A DNA stretch of 64,000 nt, from NCBI GenBank assembly GCA_025786725.1, contig JAHLTZ010000045.1:62001-126000 (forward strand), in the 5' to 3' direction. Shown here one piece after another: positions 49,210 to 61,006 of this stretch. The notes under the pieces are model-generated. The model did not search any database and was not told the origin of the DNA. It worked only from the letters and a program-made list of their open reading frames with translations. How positions within the stretch are numbered: position 1 is the stretch's first letter; each line of letters starts with the position of its first letter. The position numbers and the translations under genes were made by a program. This DNA is from Syncephalis fuscata. Taxonomy: Eukaryota > Zoopagomycota > Zoopagomycetes > Zoopagales > Piptocephalidaceae.

Positions 49210-51153
49210 TGCAATGTGTGCCAAGTTAGCCGAGTTATAAAAAGAAAAAAGAAAAGATTAATAAACACTTTGCGTGTGTGTGTACTAATCAATTTACTAT
49301 CATGCCTATCACTATGACGCTTATCATTACACTTCCGTAGTCAAGGACACGTGAAAATCGACAAGGGACATCATTTTTAACCGGCACTTGCCGTATCCGA
49401 CCTCTTGCATCATTCCAATCTTGCCAACCTATTTTATCCAACGTATTGTGTGCGTGTTTGAATACAGTTCACTTCTTCTTTAGTTTATTTCTCGGTTCAG
49501 TTAAGCTATTTGTTGTTGTCATTATTGTGAATGCCGTGAATTGAATCGCTTTTACTTTGGTCAACGACTAATCTTTTGACATGCCAAAGGGTAAGTGCCA
49601 AGGCTATAGCGCTATCGTTTAAAGGGCAGAAAGCAGTCGTGGTGATTATTTTTGGTATAATGCTTTAAAGGGTCAATGCTGGTGGCTATACTCAGTATTC
49701 GGTATTCAGTACGGTGTTGTTGACTACTAGGCGGCGGTCGTGTCTATTCATCTATATTGCATCTAAGGCGGGGCCATGTCTTGGGTAGCGTTCCTTTGTA
49801 CGCGTATCACGTGTTGAGCTACCCCACATTTTAGTTACTGTAAAGTATCAACATCCAAGTAATACATCGTCTTTGGTAAAGAACTGTCGTACAAATAGTT
49901 CAAACTTTTATTCGCTGATTAAAACAGCAATATCTACTGTGGTTATTTATAGCGTAGTTTGCTTCTATAAAGTAGTATATTTACTAGCAATAGTTTGTTT
50001 AATAATGCGTAATGGCGGCAAAGGCTTATCATGACACGGGTGGAGTTTATATTAAAGGGCCGGTGTTGATAGGCTGTTTGTTTTGTCATTGGATCTAAAA
50101 GGATCACATTGGCTTTAGATAGAAAATTTCTACTTTTTCACATCGCCGCCTTTTATCGTTTGTTTATGCAAATATGCGCATCAACCTTTTTTAATTCATG
50201 CTACTGCTTAATTCTCGTATTTTTGTTTCCTAATTGCTCTCATTAAGTATTTTATGAGTTGGTGCGTTTATTGACCACCACAGCCATTGATAAGTCTAGG
50301 TAAGTAAGATGTGACATATGTTATGCTTTACCTTTTCTTTTACTGCTTAACAACAACAACGGGGGTGTACACTTTGCAGATTGCATATGCAGTACAGTAG
50401 ATTGCGTATTGCGTTGCATACAGTTCTATTTCTTTATACGCTTTTATGAGTGTGATTAGTGGCAACAGTAACAAAGTAGCTGCAAAAGCTAAGAACGCTT
50501 TACATTGTCCTTTTATTTGCTTATTTCTACAAGATCGCCACAGTACTTGCTTGTATCCCTTTTATGCTTTGTATAGTCACTGTTATGCATAGTATAGTGT
50601 TTGTTTAAGGTAATGAGGCATAACAACATTTTTTTTGTAGTGTTTGTATTGAAGATTGGTACACTAGTTGTCAAATACACTTGCTTGGCATTATTCTACT
50701 ATTGATAATAGATAATAGCTGGCATATTATCTCTATTATTATACTATTCCTATACTGTAGTTTTCAAAGTTTTTTCTTCTTATGACTGAGCTGTGGTCAC
50801 ATCTCCTTGTTTCATTGTGTAACTACTGATGACTATATTTATGCTAACAGCACGTGTGTCTTTTATTCTTGATGATTTATCAGGTGACAGTTGAACATTT
50901 GACTTGAGACGGTGATATTGTCCTTTTTTACGAACTGGTATCGCCTACTGTAACAACAATAACAATAACAACAATACTAACAACAATAACAATAACAACA
51001 ATAACAATAACAGCGACGAATTCATTGCTTCATCTTATTTTTACTGATTTTGATCACCGAGCAATTAAATAAGCATTTATTTCATTTTATTTCCACTATT
51101 ATTAGTTCAATTACACCAAGTTATCGCTATAATCTGTGATTAGTTTATTCAAT
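49210..51153. other. Long spacer between divergent MOG1 and Reg1-like genes
   Basis: About 1.9 kb without a supported gene, in contrast to the 60-300-bp spacers nearby. A short start followed by a good donor (ATGCCAAAG then GTAAGT, about 49580) could be a tiny upstream exon or leader intron, and a CTAGGTAAGTAAG donor-like site lies near 50290. About 50945-51015 is an imperfect CAACAATAA repeat. A long regulated leader for the Reg1-like gene is possible but not shown. Confidence 0.5.
50945..51015 (+). repeat. Imperfect (AACAAT)n simple repeat
   Basis: Runs of AACAACAATAACAATAAC occur just upstream of the Reg1-like start. Confidence 0.85.
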
Positions 51154-53118
51154 ATGCCGCACATTAGTCCATCCTCTTCGGAGGAACTTACCTACAATAC
51201 AATGCTACAGGTAAAGGTAGACTATTTCTGCCATAGTTGGTGTCAAGAAGAGGCCACTCGAACACAGCGTCTACTATGGTACAGAGGCGATTTACTTGCT
51301 CGATATGGATATGGAACAGGTGTACGTACACGCTGTGAAAATTTGCTTTGGCGTTTGCAATATATGTTATTGCCAGAACGAACGATTAAAGAACACGCCA
51401 ATGGTAATTGTGCTGCTACAAAGGCTGCACGTTGTATGGTGTCGCATGTATGGCGTAATCGATTTGAGAAATACAATTCACCGTTAATTGGGCCAGTCTA
51501 CTTGACGGGACGGCGATGGGGTCCACAACACCGTCCGCAAACCATTGGTCAAAGTAGTGCTATGCCTTTAAAGCGAACAGGCTCATTTAATGCAAAAATC
51601 AACCATGCTGATAGCAGTATGCGTTCTCTAACCGGCCAGCCTAATGGCTCTTATCGCTCAACGCCATCGATGCCGCGTGTTCTAAGTGATAGTGCACTTA
51701 GCTCTTGTATCAACCCGGCCAATATACATGGGGCTATGTCGATTGTACATTCTAAAAACGCCATAGCTTCTTCGTTAAACAGCGATAATGCCGAACTTGA
51801 CTCTATTAAAGCCAGTATTATTAGCAACAACAACAACAGCAGCAACATGCCTATTATGAAAGGCAGTCTAAAGTCAATACCATCACAAACATCAATTGCT
51901 TCAAATGCATTTGCAGCACAAATAGCTAATAGCAATTATTTAGGAACAGTACCTACAGCAGATAATATGGTACCTGGTCAAATGAACCTACCTATCAAAT
52001 CAGCACTAAAACGCTCTTATGGATCATTTATTCAAATGCATTCATCTGCTTACCAGCCTCACTTATGTGCATTGGATCATTTAGATCTAGCGGGCCAATT
52101 GACACCCAATCGACTTCGTAATTTGAATGAATCTCCTTGGGATGCCATTTCACTTCCTATTAACACCATACCCAGTACTGGTGATGGTCATGAGTCGTGT
52201 GATGGATCTTGTGATGGCAACGGAACGAATGAATGTGACTCGTCAGAAAATAGTTATATGACAGTTGCACCAGTACGTTCATTGTCGCATGGACAGGCGA
52301 GTGCTGCCAGTATTGATAGTCTATGCAGTAATGTGAGCGGCAATAGCTCTAGTCCATGTCAATGTAAGCACAGAGACAGTGCACCGTCTACACCGCCCAA
52401 GCCTCGTCTTACGTTTAAAGATACAGTAGAACGTCGTATCTACGTATCTGATTGTGAATATTCAATGCACCTGGAGCCATTGGATAATGCACTTTATATT
52501 CGACGAAAATCGTTTAGAAGACGATCTCGATCAAATAATAAGGGCGCAATAGGCCATGACGATAATGCAGATCATCATAAAGATCATGTATTAGACGAGG
52601 AAGACGAGAGAATATATGATCATGATCAAAAAGCCGGGATTATTGCCACCAATGACGATAATAAGCATTTAAGCCATTCAACCGTAAATATAATACAATC
52701 TAAAGAAGGTATGAATTTATGGGAAAGTAGCAATAATTCAAAGGACAATTTAATAGATCATTCCAGTGATGCACTTTCTCATTTAAGACCAAGTAATCAT
52801 TTAGATGATGAACATGATATATCATCATTAAGTATTGGATGGTCATTTGAAGACGACGACGATGAAGAAGACGAGGAAGAGGATGACGAAGAAGAGGATG
52901 ACGAAGAAGACGACGATGATACATTAGTAGAAGCAGAATCTAATCAAAATACGCTATCTCAGTTACGTTCTCGTCGTCGTCATCGACGTTGTCGTCGTGG
53001 ACCTACAGCCGGTCAACGGGCAGCCGCAGTAGCCGGCAATATTATTGAACTAATTAACGAGGCCTGTGATCTTATTCATTGGATGGCTAGTGTATGGTTA
53101 ACCGGATATTATATTTAA
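51154..53118 (+). CDS. Reg1-like protein with DUF1752 domain, candidate PP1 regulator
   Basis: A single-exon, 654-residue frame from ATG 51154 (MPHISPSSSEELTYN). Residues about 40-75 carry the fungal DUF1752 signature (R-x-E-N-L-x-W-R-L, here RCENLLWRLQYM). The middle is Ser/Asn-rich and disordered. At about residues 415-435 PRLTFKDTVERRIYV resembles the conserved motif of Reg1-type regulators of protein phosphatase 1. A long Asp/Glu run (about residues 567-590) precedes an Arg-rich stretch. The C-terminal helix IIELINEACDLIHWM resembles the conserved C-terminus of Reg1 homologues. Reg1 directs PP1 to Snf1/AMPK in glucose repression; assigning that role here is inference. It converges with BCS1, 118 bp apart. 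Confidence 0.65.
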   Translation: MPHISPSSSEELTYNTMLQVKVDYFCHSWCQEEATRTQRLLWYRGDLLARYGYGTGVRTRCENLLWRLQYMLLPERTIKEHANGNCAATKAARCMVSHVWRNRFEKYNSPLIGPVYLTGRRWGPQHRPQTIGQSSAMPLKRTGSFNAKINHADSSMRSLTGQPNGSYRSTPSMPRVLSDSALSSCINPANIHGAMSIVHSKNAIASSLNSDNAELDSIKASIISNNNNSSNMPIMKGSLKSIPSQTSIASNAFAAQIANSNYLGTVPTADNMVPGQMNLPIKSALKRSYGSFIQMHSSAYQPHLCALDHLDLAGQLTPNRLRNLNESPWDAISLPINTIPSTGDGHESCDGSCDGNGTNECDSSENSYMTVAPVRSLSHGQASAASIDSLCSNVSGNSSSPCQCKHRDSAPSTPPKPRLTFKDTVERRIYVSDCEYSMHLEPLDNALYIRRKSFRRRSRSNNKGAIGHDDNADHHKDHVLDEEDERIYDHDQKAGIIATNDDNKHLSHSTVNIIQSKEGMNLWESSNNSKDNLIDHSSDALSHLRPSNHLDDEHDISSLSIGWSFEDDDDEEDEEEDDEEEDDEEDDDDTLVEAESNQNTLSQLRSRRRHRRCRRGPTAGQRAAAVAGNIIELINEACDLIHWMASVWLTGYYI

Positions 53119-53236
53119 AAGAGGTCGATATCATTTATTAAGAGGAATGCGCATTGCTTATTTTCTTTGCATATTATTTATGTTGCTGTTTTATATTAAA
53201 TTTGATATTTTTAACATTTATTTAAATCTATTCATT

Positions 53237-54845
53237 TTAAGTGTGGAAAAGTTGATCCACATTATCGATGGCTTTACGTGGATCATCACGATAATAAACA
53301 AAATGGCCTTGTAATGCCGCGGCACTTAATGCTTTACCGTGTTGTTTACTTTGAAGACGACAAGCGGCTACAAATGCATCAGCCTCGGTGTTATGTGTTT
53401 CGTAAAAGCGTAGGAATAGTTCACGTATTTGGTGGTCACTAACATCACCAAGTAGCGCTTTAACATCCACTCGACCGGGTCTTATAAGTGCCGAATCTAA
53501 TCGTTCTAAATGGTTGGTGGTCATAAATATAATACGTTCTTCAGCGGCTGCCACACCATCCAATGCATTTAACAGTCCACTAAATGTTACCATTGAAGCA
53601 TATCTAGTATCTAATGGTTAATAAAATGTATATATTATTATTATTGTTATGCCTATACCCTTGCTTATCCGATTGTATACGTTGACTAAATGCTGCATCG
53701 ACATCTTCTAGTAATAGAATACTTCGTTCGGGCGTATTGCCCAATAAATGATTTAATCGATCATCTGTTAGTCCAGGTTCACTTAGATTCAATAAGCATA
53801 TATTGTAACCAAGTTCGCCGGCCAATGCTTGAATGAATGAACTTTTACCACTACCTGGTGGTCCATATAATAGGTAGCCTCGTCGATAAGGAATACCTAG
53901 GTATTTTATGCTTAGTACTACTATTATTAGTTAGATAGTATGGTGTACTACCTCTATTTGTATACCATTGGCCATTGGCAATAAATGACTTGACATCGTT
54001 GACTAGATGCTGTTTAAGATTTAGATCGAGAATGACCGAGTCTAAAGGCCGGCGTTTACGTGGCTGACCAAAAGGACGCCATTCTGGTCCATAACTACAA
54101 TAAATAACGGTTTTGCCTTCTTGACTTGCTAAGGCACGCGATCGGGCCTCCACTAGCATGTCATTGAGTACAGTACGATCACGCGATAGTGTGGTAATCA
54201 TGATAGTTTCATAAGGACTACCGGTGGATAGATCCATTAAACGGCTATCACGGCGTCGTTCTACCTAATAAATATAATATAATAAATTATAGCGTGTTTT
54301 AATATAATGTAAATATTAATGTCATCATAATGATATCGATAACAACAATATAATCGATTTACCTGCATCCAAGCACCATGCCAGCGAAACCAATGCTTGC
54401 CAGGTCCAGGCACTAGAGAGAATTCAGTTGTTACTGCACCATTTTCGTGTTGTTTAAACGCTGTTTGTACGGCAAGGTGAGGACTATGTTGTTGTGCACC
54501 CCGATCAATCATCCAGTTAAGTAGCCAGGGATAGCTTTTATCACGCGACGGAATTTCCAGCGTAACAAGTAGACGACGTTGTAGTAGCGTACCCGTTTGC
54601 ATAATACCACGTCTTAATAGCGAAAGTGCTACACCTACACCAACAAGGCCTAAACCGGCGCCAAAAAGCGGATTCGTCGACCAAGTATTTAATAAACTAT
54701 TGCTAGAGCTATTATTACCCTGTTCTAATTGAATAGCTTTATGAGAAGGTAGCGTGTCGGTTGCCGTTACTGTCGGTGTTACTGTTGTTGTTGTTGGTGG
54801 TGGTGGTGGTGCTGTTTCAGCACCTATAGAAGAAGATACGTCCAT
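53237..54845 (-). CDS. BCS1: Mitochondrial AAA chaperone BCS1
   Basis: BCS1 inserts the Rieske iron-sulfur protein into respiratory complex III at the inner membrane. Four exons (54363-54845, 53952-54264, 53659-53896, 53237-53603) sum to 1,401 nt, or 466 residues. A Pro/Thr-rich N-terminus is followed by a membrane segment ([16 protein letters not shown]), then the BCS1_N domain. The AAA domain has Walker [11 protein letters not shown], Walker [13 protein letters not shown], sensor [21 protein letters not shown] and the family element [14 protein letters not shown]. All junctions are in frame. The start is 282 bp from that of the divergent TRS65 gene. Confidence 0.95.
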
Positions 54846-55127
54846 TGTTAGTGTAGTATAGCTGGAAAAAGAAGAAACAAATCTATTGTAATAATATTTA
54901 GAATTACTACTTAATATTAGTAAATGTGTTTGTAGTAATAAACAATTAAATCAATTATTAAGACTGTGATGACGATAATCATAACAATAGTAATACTAAT
55001 AGGTTAATATTAATAGCCAATTCATTTAAATCGTCTTTCCTTTATTCACCTTATACCTGCTCATCAACCGTGCACTACTATCTTTATTCTTTATTATCTG
55101 ATAAGTAAAAGAGCAACAAACGACAGT
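54846..55127. promoter_or_regulatory. Divergent promoter region, BCS1 / TRS65
   Basis: The 282 bp between the two start codons must hold both 5' leaders and promoters. It is AT-rich, with no clear shared motif by eye. Confidence 0.5.
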
Positions 55128-58024
55128 ATGGCGTCAATAGATAGCCTGTTCGAGTCATCTACATTTGACGTGTTTGTACCAGCTCTGCCACTTGACCAGG
55201 AAACAAGCCGTCCACTCCTAGATGACCTAGTACTGGCCCATGAGCTTGACTATGCACTATTCGGTAAGTTATTCAACAATTCATATACTTGATTGAATAA
55301 CAATGTTTAGATGAAAAGTTGACCGTTTACGTAATGGGTCGGGTTCAGTTGCCAGAATCCGCGTCTTCTACAGTACAAGACAATGAGAATGACGACAACG
55401 ATAGCAACAACAACAACAACAACAACAATAGTAACAGTAATAATAAGAGCAAGCCAGACCAGGATGCTACAGTGCCTATTGCTATACAGTCGTTGTTTAA
55501 GAATCTAACCGTACAGCTCGATGCTACTATTGTCGAACCTATGGCACCGTCATCGCCTGTATTTTCACCATCCGATTCAAATACGAGTAGTTTGGGCACA
55601 CCTACAGGCCGACCCGTATCTCCATTACCGCCTGGACAACAACCAGTGCGTATGGATCCATCTACGCCTACACCTACACTACAACCACCATCGCCACATG
55701 CTAGTGCACCTACATCGCCGGTAATAGGACCTAGTGGAACACCACAACGTACATTGCCACGCCGATCCTCGTCTATTCGTAATGTTTCGTTGTCGCCAGG
55801 CCTTGGACCGCGTCGTAATAGTGAAATGAGACAACTAAGCGATGGATGGGCTGGCACTCAAATATTCCAAGAGAAACAACTTGCTCGAGATAGTCTAACT
55901 AGTGATGGTGATATTCAACGCTATAATGAGCAATGGGGCTGTGTATTTCAATTTACCGTGCCAGTTTGTAGGTTATTAGATACATATTAGCTGTAATAAT
56001 AATGATTACTAAATTATAATGTTACAATAGCATTTATTAAAATTGGTGATCGTTCCCGTACTCTTTTGTTAACAGCAACGATAACCAAACTAAGGAGCTC
56101 GGTTATGGGCGATGAAAAGAACATAGCTAATATGGCTGAAAGTAAAATAATGATGACAACGACAGTGCCACAAATAGTTGCTAATGGTAATGGTACTGAT
56201 GCTATATCAGGTAAGTAGATTGGAATTGTATTAATATTGGCTAATGTATATTGTATTTAATAAGATGCACCAATATCTGAAAGTCCACGACGTGGCTCAA
56301 TAGCCTCAATTACCTCTATTAATGCCGATGTACCCGATGTAGTTATAGACGATTCGAACGATTCAAGTCGTGTACCCACTGCCACTCCAGTGTCTCGATC
56401 GACATCTGGTATACAGGCCAATGAAGGCATTATTAAAAAGTCGGCCACAAAAACGATGTCCGTTAGATCGGCTGTCAACACAATTGCCAAAGTGACCTGG
56501 ACTTCATTACTTGAAAATACACTTATTCTAGCCATTGATATTGATAATGAAGTTAATGCATCACACGACATTACACTAAATAGTCTCAAGGTTGATATTA
56601 CTAGTGCAGTATTAAGGCCCTGTGGACCACACTTTGATCAAGTAAGTTTTAATAATATTTATAATATGAATATAAGTAATGATTTATTTAATTAGGCGGT
56701 TAAATTGTTACCTGGTGATCAATATACACAATTATATCATTTGACCATTTTGGATGATGATCGTAAGCCGTCAATTCAGCCACCACCACCACAAATGATG
56801 GTGCCATCATTTGCTAGACCTGGACCGGATGGTGAATTTCCACAACTATTTACACCAGCACAAATCGAGAGTAAATTACGAGAAGTGCGTTTGCAGTTAT
56901 CGTGTACAGTCCATACTGCCACTGAAGAGATTATGAAACGAGAAGTCAACTCAGACTGGCGATTCTTTGTTGATTCTAGCGATGCGGCAAAACGCCGTGT
57001 ACAAGAACAATTTAGATCAGGTGGAGCACGTACTGTGCGTGTATTTCCTCCTTCAGAGCCTATGACACCGCAAGGTGGACCTCGTCCTGGACGACCTAGT
57101 GGTGGTAGTGGCACACCCAGTGGCGGTGGCACCCTAATATGTTAAGTCCATCTGCTCCTAATTCTACTCGACCTATGCTGGCCGTCACACAGGTGCTGGT
57201 GCTGGTGGTGCCGGTGGCGATATTAAAGGCCGTGGTAGACGTGCATTTACACTCGATAGAACAAATGAAGACTCGTCATTTGGTGGACCTGGATTAGTTA
57301 TTTCATTTTCAGGTAAATCGACTAATGTTACAATTACATTGATACTAATTATTGTATTAAATATAAATATGTTTAGTTAATGGACCAGTTATTTATGAAC
57401 AAGAATTTGTCGTTGAAGCATTTCTAGTGAATCGATCACATCGTACAAAGAATTTTACTGTGCTTATTCCAAGTCGACAAAGTGTTGCAGTAATACACAG
57501 CGATATCGACGGTAAATAGCTACAACAACAGTTTACTATTCGCTAATACATAGTCAATAATAGACCAACGATAGTAACAGAGACGCGTGCTGCAGGACTA
57601 CATGTAGATACACATATGAGAGGTGATAGTAAGTAGAAGTGACTAATAGTTATGTAATAGTGTAAATTAATAATAACAATAACGTATATTCAACATGACA
57701 TTATAGCCATTATTGAGAAACAACGACGTAGTCTACAAAACCATGCATCTCTAGTCTGTCTCGACAATCATATCCGTTTAAGGTAAGTATCAATACTGTT
57801 ATTGGTAATATTGAGTTATATAGATTACAAATTAATTGTTATAATATCTGTTTCTTATTACTAGTCCATTGCAACCAGGTGCATGTCTTTCGGTCTATTT
57901 ACACTTTGTTCCATTCCGTGAACATTTCAACACTATTGAATTAGTACAATTGTTTGACAAGGATACAGGCTCAATGACCAGTCTACGCGATGTTTTGGAT
58001 GTTTATGTACAGCCCAGTGCATAG
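55128..58024 (+). CDS. TRS65: TRAPPII subunit TRS65
   Basis: Trs65 is a fungal subunit of the TRAPPII complex, the exchange factor for Rab11-type GTPases at the late Golgi. Nine exons (55128-55263, 55311-55967, 56031-56210, 56265-56641, 56696-57312, 57377-57511, 57575-57628, 57707-57782, 57865-58024) give about 797 residues. The N-terminal part has Asn-rich and Pro/Ser/Thr-rich low complexity. The C-terminus holds an Ig-like segment and the family ending (HIRLSPLQPGACLSVYLHF ... LRDVLDVYVQ). Exon 5 needs one more base near 57131 (CCC to CCCC) and one near 57180 (GGCCGTC to GGCCGGTC). With both, the total is a multiple of three, which supports sequencing error. Confidence 0.75.
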
Positions 58025-58183
58025 AATGTATGCTATAATCTATCATCGGATGTAGATTGAAACCAATGCTTTATTTTGTTTTATCTGCAGTCCAATATAA
58101 CCACGTTCAATTCACGCTCACAATACAAAGACAATAACGACGATAGCAACAACAACAACAATCATAACCATATCAATATGTCT

Positions 58184-58956
58184 TTAAGATGATTTCGGCA
58201 TTACTTGTACCTCCGAGATACGTAATAGTGTGTAGTGGTGACGGTACCGAAGGCGACGATGATAATTTTTTCGTTTTTTGAATTTAATTTTAATTACCTA
58301 GTAAATGAATGCGCAGTAATAGATATTAATAAATTAAATATTATTATTAATAATAATAGGGTCAGTGTTAATATTTACCTGACTGCCTTTGGGCTCTTCA
58401 ATAACTGTGGCTCTTACACGAATAATACGTGAATCAACCAATGGCTTGCCAAATAGCGTATAATCCATAGTACCTATTTCTCGGATTCGGTCAAGTTCAA
58501 GAATATCGCCTACTTTTGCGTTTCGAAGTCGATCTACAACAACGATATCGTTTTTGGTAACGAGAAATGAACGGCCCATAATCTCAGCTACAGCATAGTG
58601 TTCCTTTTGTTCACGTAGTAATTGGGCAGCTTGTTGAATGTCTTGTGGTATATCAGCGATTGCTGTATCCGTAGTAGAAGTAGCAGTACCGGTAAGTACG
58701 GTTGGCGTATTGGAAATTGCCGTTGCTACTGGCTCAATAGGCGGTATTGCAGGCTGTGTATTTGTCGTATAGAGAGGAATAATAGAAGCCGCTACAATCA
58801 ACGACATGTTAAGCAAAGTAGGCATATAAACTGTATTGTAGGTAACTTACTTGAAATCGGACGTAGAGTCAATAGATTTGGTGACATTGATCGCGTAGCC
58901 GGCATCGCCGTCGTCCAGGCACGAGATCGCGCAACAGTAGCCAGTCGTGACCACAT
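58184..58956 (-). CDS. MRPL21: Mitochondrial ribosomal protein bL21m
   Basis: Large-subunit protein of the mitochondrial ribosome. Exons 58851-58956, 58379-58791 and 58184-58297 sum to 633 nt, or 210 residues. The start MWSRLATVARSRAW is Arg-rich without acids, a good mitochondrial targeting sequence. The L21 core is visible in YAVAEIMGRSFLVTKND, VGDILELDRI and SRIIRVRATVIEE. The third exon supplies the basic tail VIKIKFKKRKNYHRR and an LRI stretch typical of L21. Stopping at the second-exon frame instead would lose this conserved tail. It diverges from the RRF gene. Confidence 0.88.
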
Positions 58957-59153
58957 AATGGTGTAGACAAGTGATAAATAAGAATGAACGATCTACAATC
59001 TGAATAAAAGAATTAATAAGATATTACGCGCTTTTATTTTTATCTTTTTTAAATTACGGATCGTTTATTCTTTCCCAGCTGAACCACATTGAACACCCTT
59101 TTATTGGCCGTACTGGTCAGCTGTAAACTATAACTATATACGAATAAATAAAT
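58957..59153. promoter_or_regulatory. Divergent promoter region, bL21m / mitochondrial RRF
   Basis: Only 197 bp separate the two start codons, and both products act in mitochondrial translation. The stretch is AT-rich with a poly-T/TTTTTATC run near 59035-59050. No known regulator site was identified. Confidence 0.5.
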
Positions 59154-60357
59154 ATGCGTCATTTGATTCGACTAAGTGCATCAGGTATACGGCGTCAATG
59201 TCGTTTAGGAGTAACTAGTGTTCAGGTAGGTGGGTCACCCTTAATTGATACCATAGCTAATATGTTTAATAGACGGTGGCTGGGCCTTTCCATTCACCAA
59301 TGGTCTGTGCATCATCGAGTAGACAAATGATGGTGCCGATGTTAGCCACATCAATGAACATGTTCATGCAGCCATGGCCGCAACAGCAGCGGTATTTTGC
59401 GGCAAAGAAGAAGAATAAGAAGGGTAAACGCGGTGCTGATGCCGATGAAGATATGAACGACGATATAGTAGAGGAGCTAACGAGCAAGAAGGGAGGAGGG
59501 AAGCGCCATAGTCTATCTGAAGCAGATGTTGAAGCTGCTGAAGGAGCCGCTAGTCAATTTCATATTAATACATTTGAAGATAAAATGAATGGCTGTATAA
59601 AGCGATTACAAAAGGAGTTTAGTCAATTGCGTTCAGTTCGTGCTAATCCAGGTAATTAATGATAAGTTATGATATATTTTAATAACGATATATGTATATG
59701 TATATGTATATGTATATTAGCTATACTTGATACGGTTCAAGTACAAGTAGAAGGTCAAAAAGCACCATTACAACAACTAGCTCAAGTATCAGTACGTGAT
59801 CCATTAATGCTTGTTGTAACAACTTATGATCCATCAGTAAGTCATTTATGTAATATTTATTGTAATTGATACAAATGTTAAATAGATGATATCAGCGGTT
59901 GATAAGGCAATTCGATCCGCTGGTCTGAATCTTAATCCAACGGTGGATGGTAAATTACTTCGTGTTCCGATTCCAAAGTAAATTAGCTTTTTACAGCTAC
60001 TATTACCTAGCGCTAAATCTATATATTAGAATGACCAAGCAAATACGTGATGAAGTGGCTAAACAAGCAACGCAAATTGCCGAACAAGCACGTAGTCATA
60101 TTCGTGCCGTTCGACAAGATGCACTAAAACACTTGAAGAAATTAGAATTATCAAAAGATGATACACGACATATGGAGAAACAGGTATCGTAATAATAATA
60201 ATAATAATAACAATAATAGTATATCTAATTAACTAACTAACTATCAACGACGTATTCATTGTTTATATTTATTTAGGTACAAACACTTACGGATAAATTT
60301 GTACAACAAGTGGATCAAGCAATGAAAGCTAAAGTGAATGATATTACATCTGGTTAA
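59154..60357 (+). CDS. RRF1: Mitochondrial ribosome recycling factor
   Basis: Splits mitochondrial ribosomes after termination. Six exons (59154-59225, 59273-59651, 59721-59836, 59886-59977, 60030-60183, 60277-60357) sum to 894 nt, or 297 residues, all in frame. The N-terminus (MRHLIRLSASGIRRQ) is a targeting sequence, followed by a Lys-rich linker. The RRF domain starts near residue 120 (FEDKMNGCIKRLQKEFSQLR) and has the family elements RANPAILDTVQV, PLQQLAQVSVRDP, AIRSAGLNLNP, LLRVPIPKMTKQ and a helix with RAVRQDALKHLKKL. It diverges from bL21m. Confidence 0.93.
59688..59716 (+). repeat. TATATG simple repeat in RRF intron 2
   Basis: Tandem TATATG units lie just upstream of the TATTAG acceptor of exon 3. 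Confidence 0.8.
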
Positions 60358-61006
60358 AACTGTAAACAGTTTTAAAGAGTAGTTTAGTTTTATGAACCCC
60401 TGTTTGATTTTAGCCATTCCGTAATTGTCCACAGACACTTATGCACACACACACACACACACACAGACACAGACATAGACACACAGACTATGGATATACG
60501 TACTTTTGACCACCATTTATAATGATGATACGGAGAGTGATAGTTGGACAAGGATCTAGCATAATAATAAACAATTATTTTATTAATTAATTATAATTAT
60601 AGTTGCTTATAATAATAATAATATAGACTATTTATCGATAATACTAATTTATGATATTTACAAACGATGACGAATAGAAGGAATGTATGAATGAAACGGA
60701 CAAATCAAAAGTCAATCAAAAATGATAGTTCCTCTTTACTATCTTTAACTATTATTATAATGCTGTAATGGCTATCACATTAGTATTATGACAATAACTA
60801 CAGCCATAGTGGATGATGTTCTATAATGACTACGGCTCCGATCTTTCCGCCTGCCTCCGTTCATCCTCACGGATATACACGCCTAGTTCCTACCCTTCCC
60901 CCTCACACTATTCCCACTCGTGCCTTCTTCTCTCCTCTTTCGCGTCGGCTTTTACGCGTTTCTTCCCTTTAAACACTTTCTTACTTTGGTACTGTTGTTG
61001 TCTACG
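60358..61006. other. Spacer between RRF and ATP1
   Basis: 650 bp without a gene. It holds a (CA)n microsatellite (60443-60466) and AT-rich sequence. The last 150 bases are C/T-rich on the plus strand (CCTTCCCCCTC, CTTCTCTCCTC), a pyrimidine-rich leader often seen before highly expressed fungal genes. Confidence 0.55.
60443..60466 (+). repeat. (CA)n microsatellite
   Basis: About eleven CA dinucleotides in a row, followed by CAGACA variants. Confidence 0.9.
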
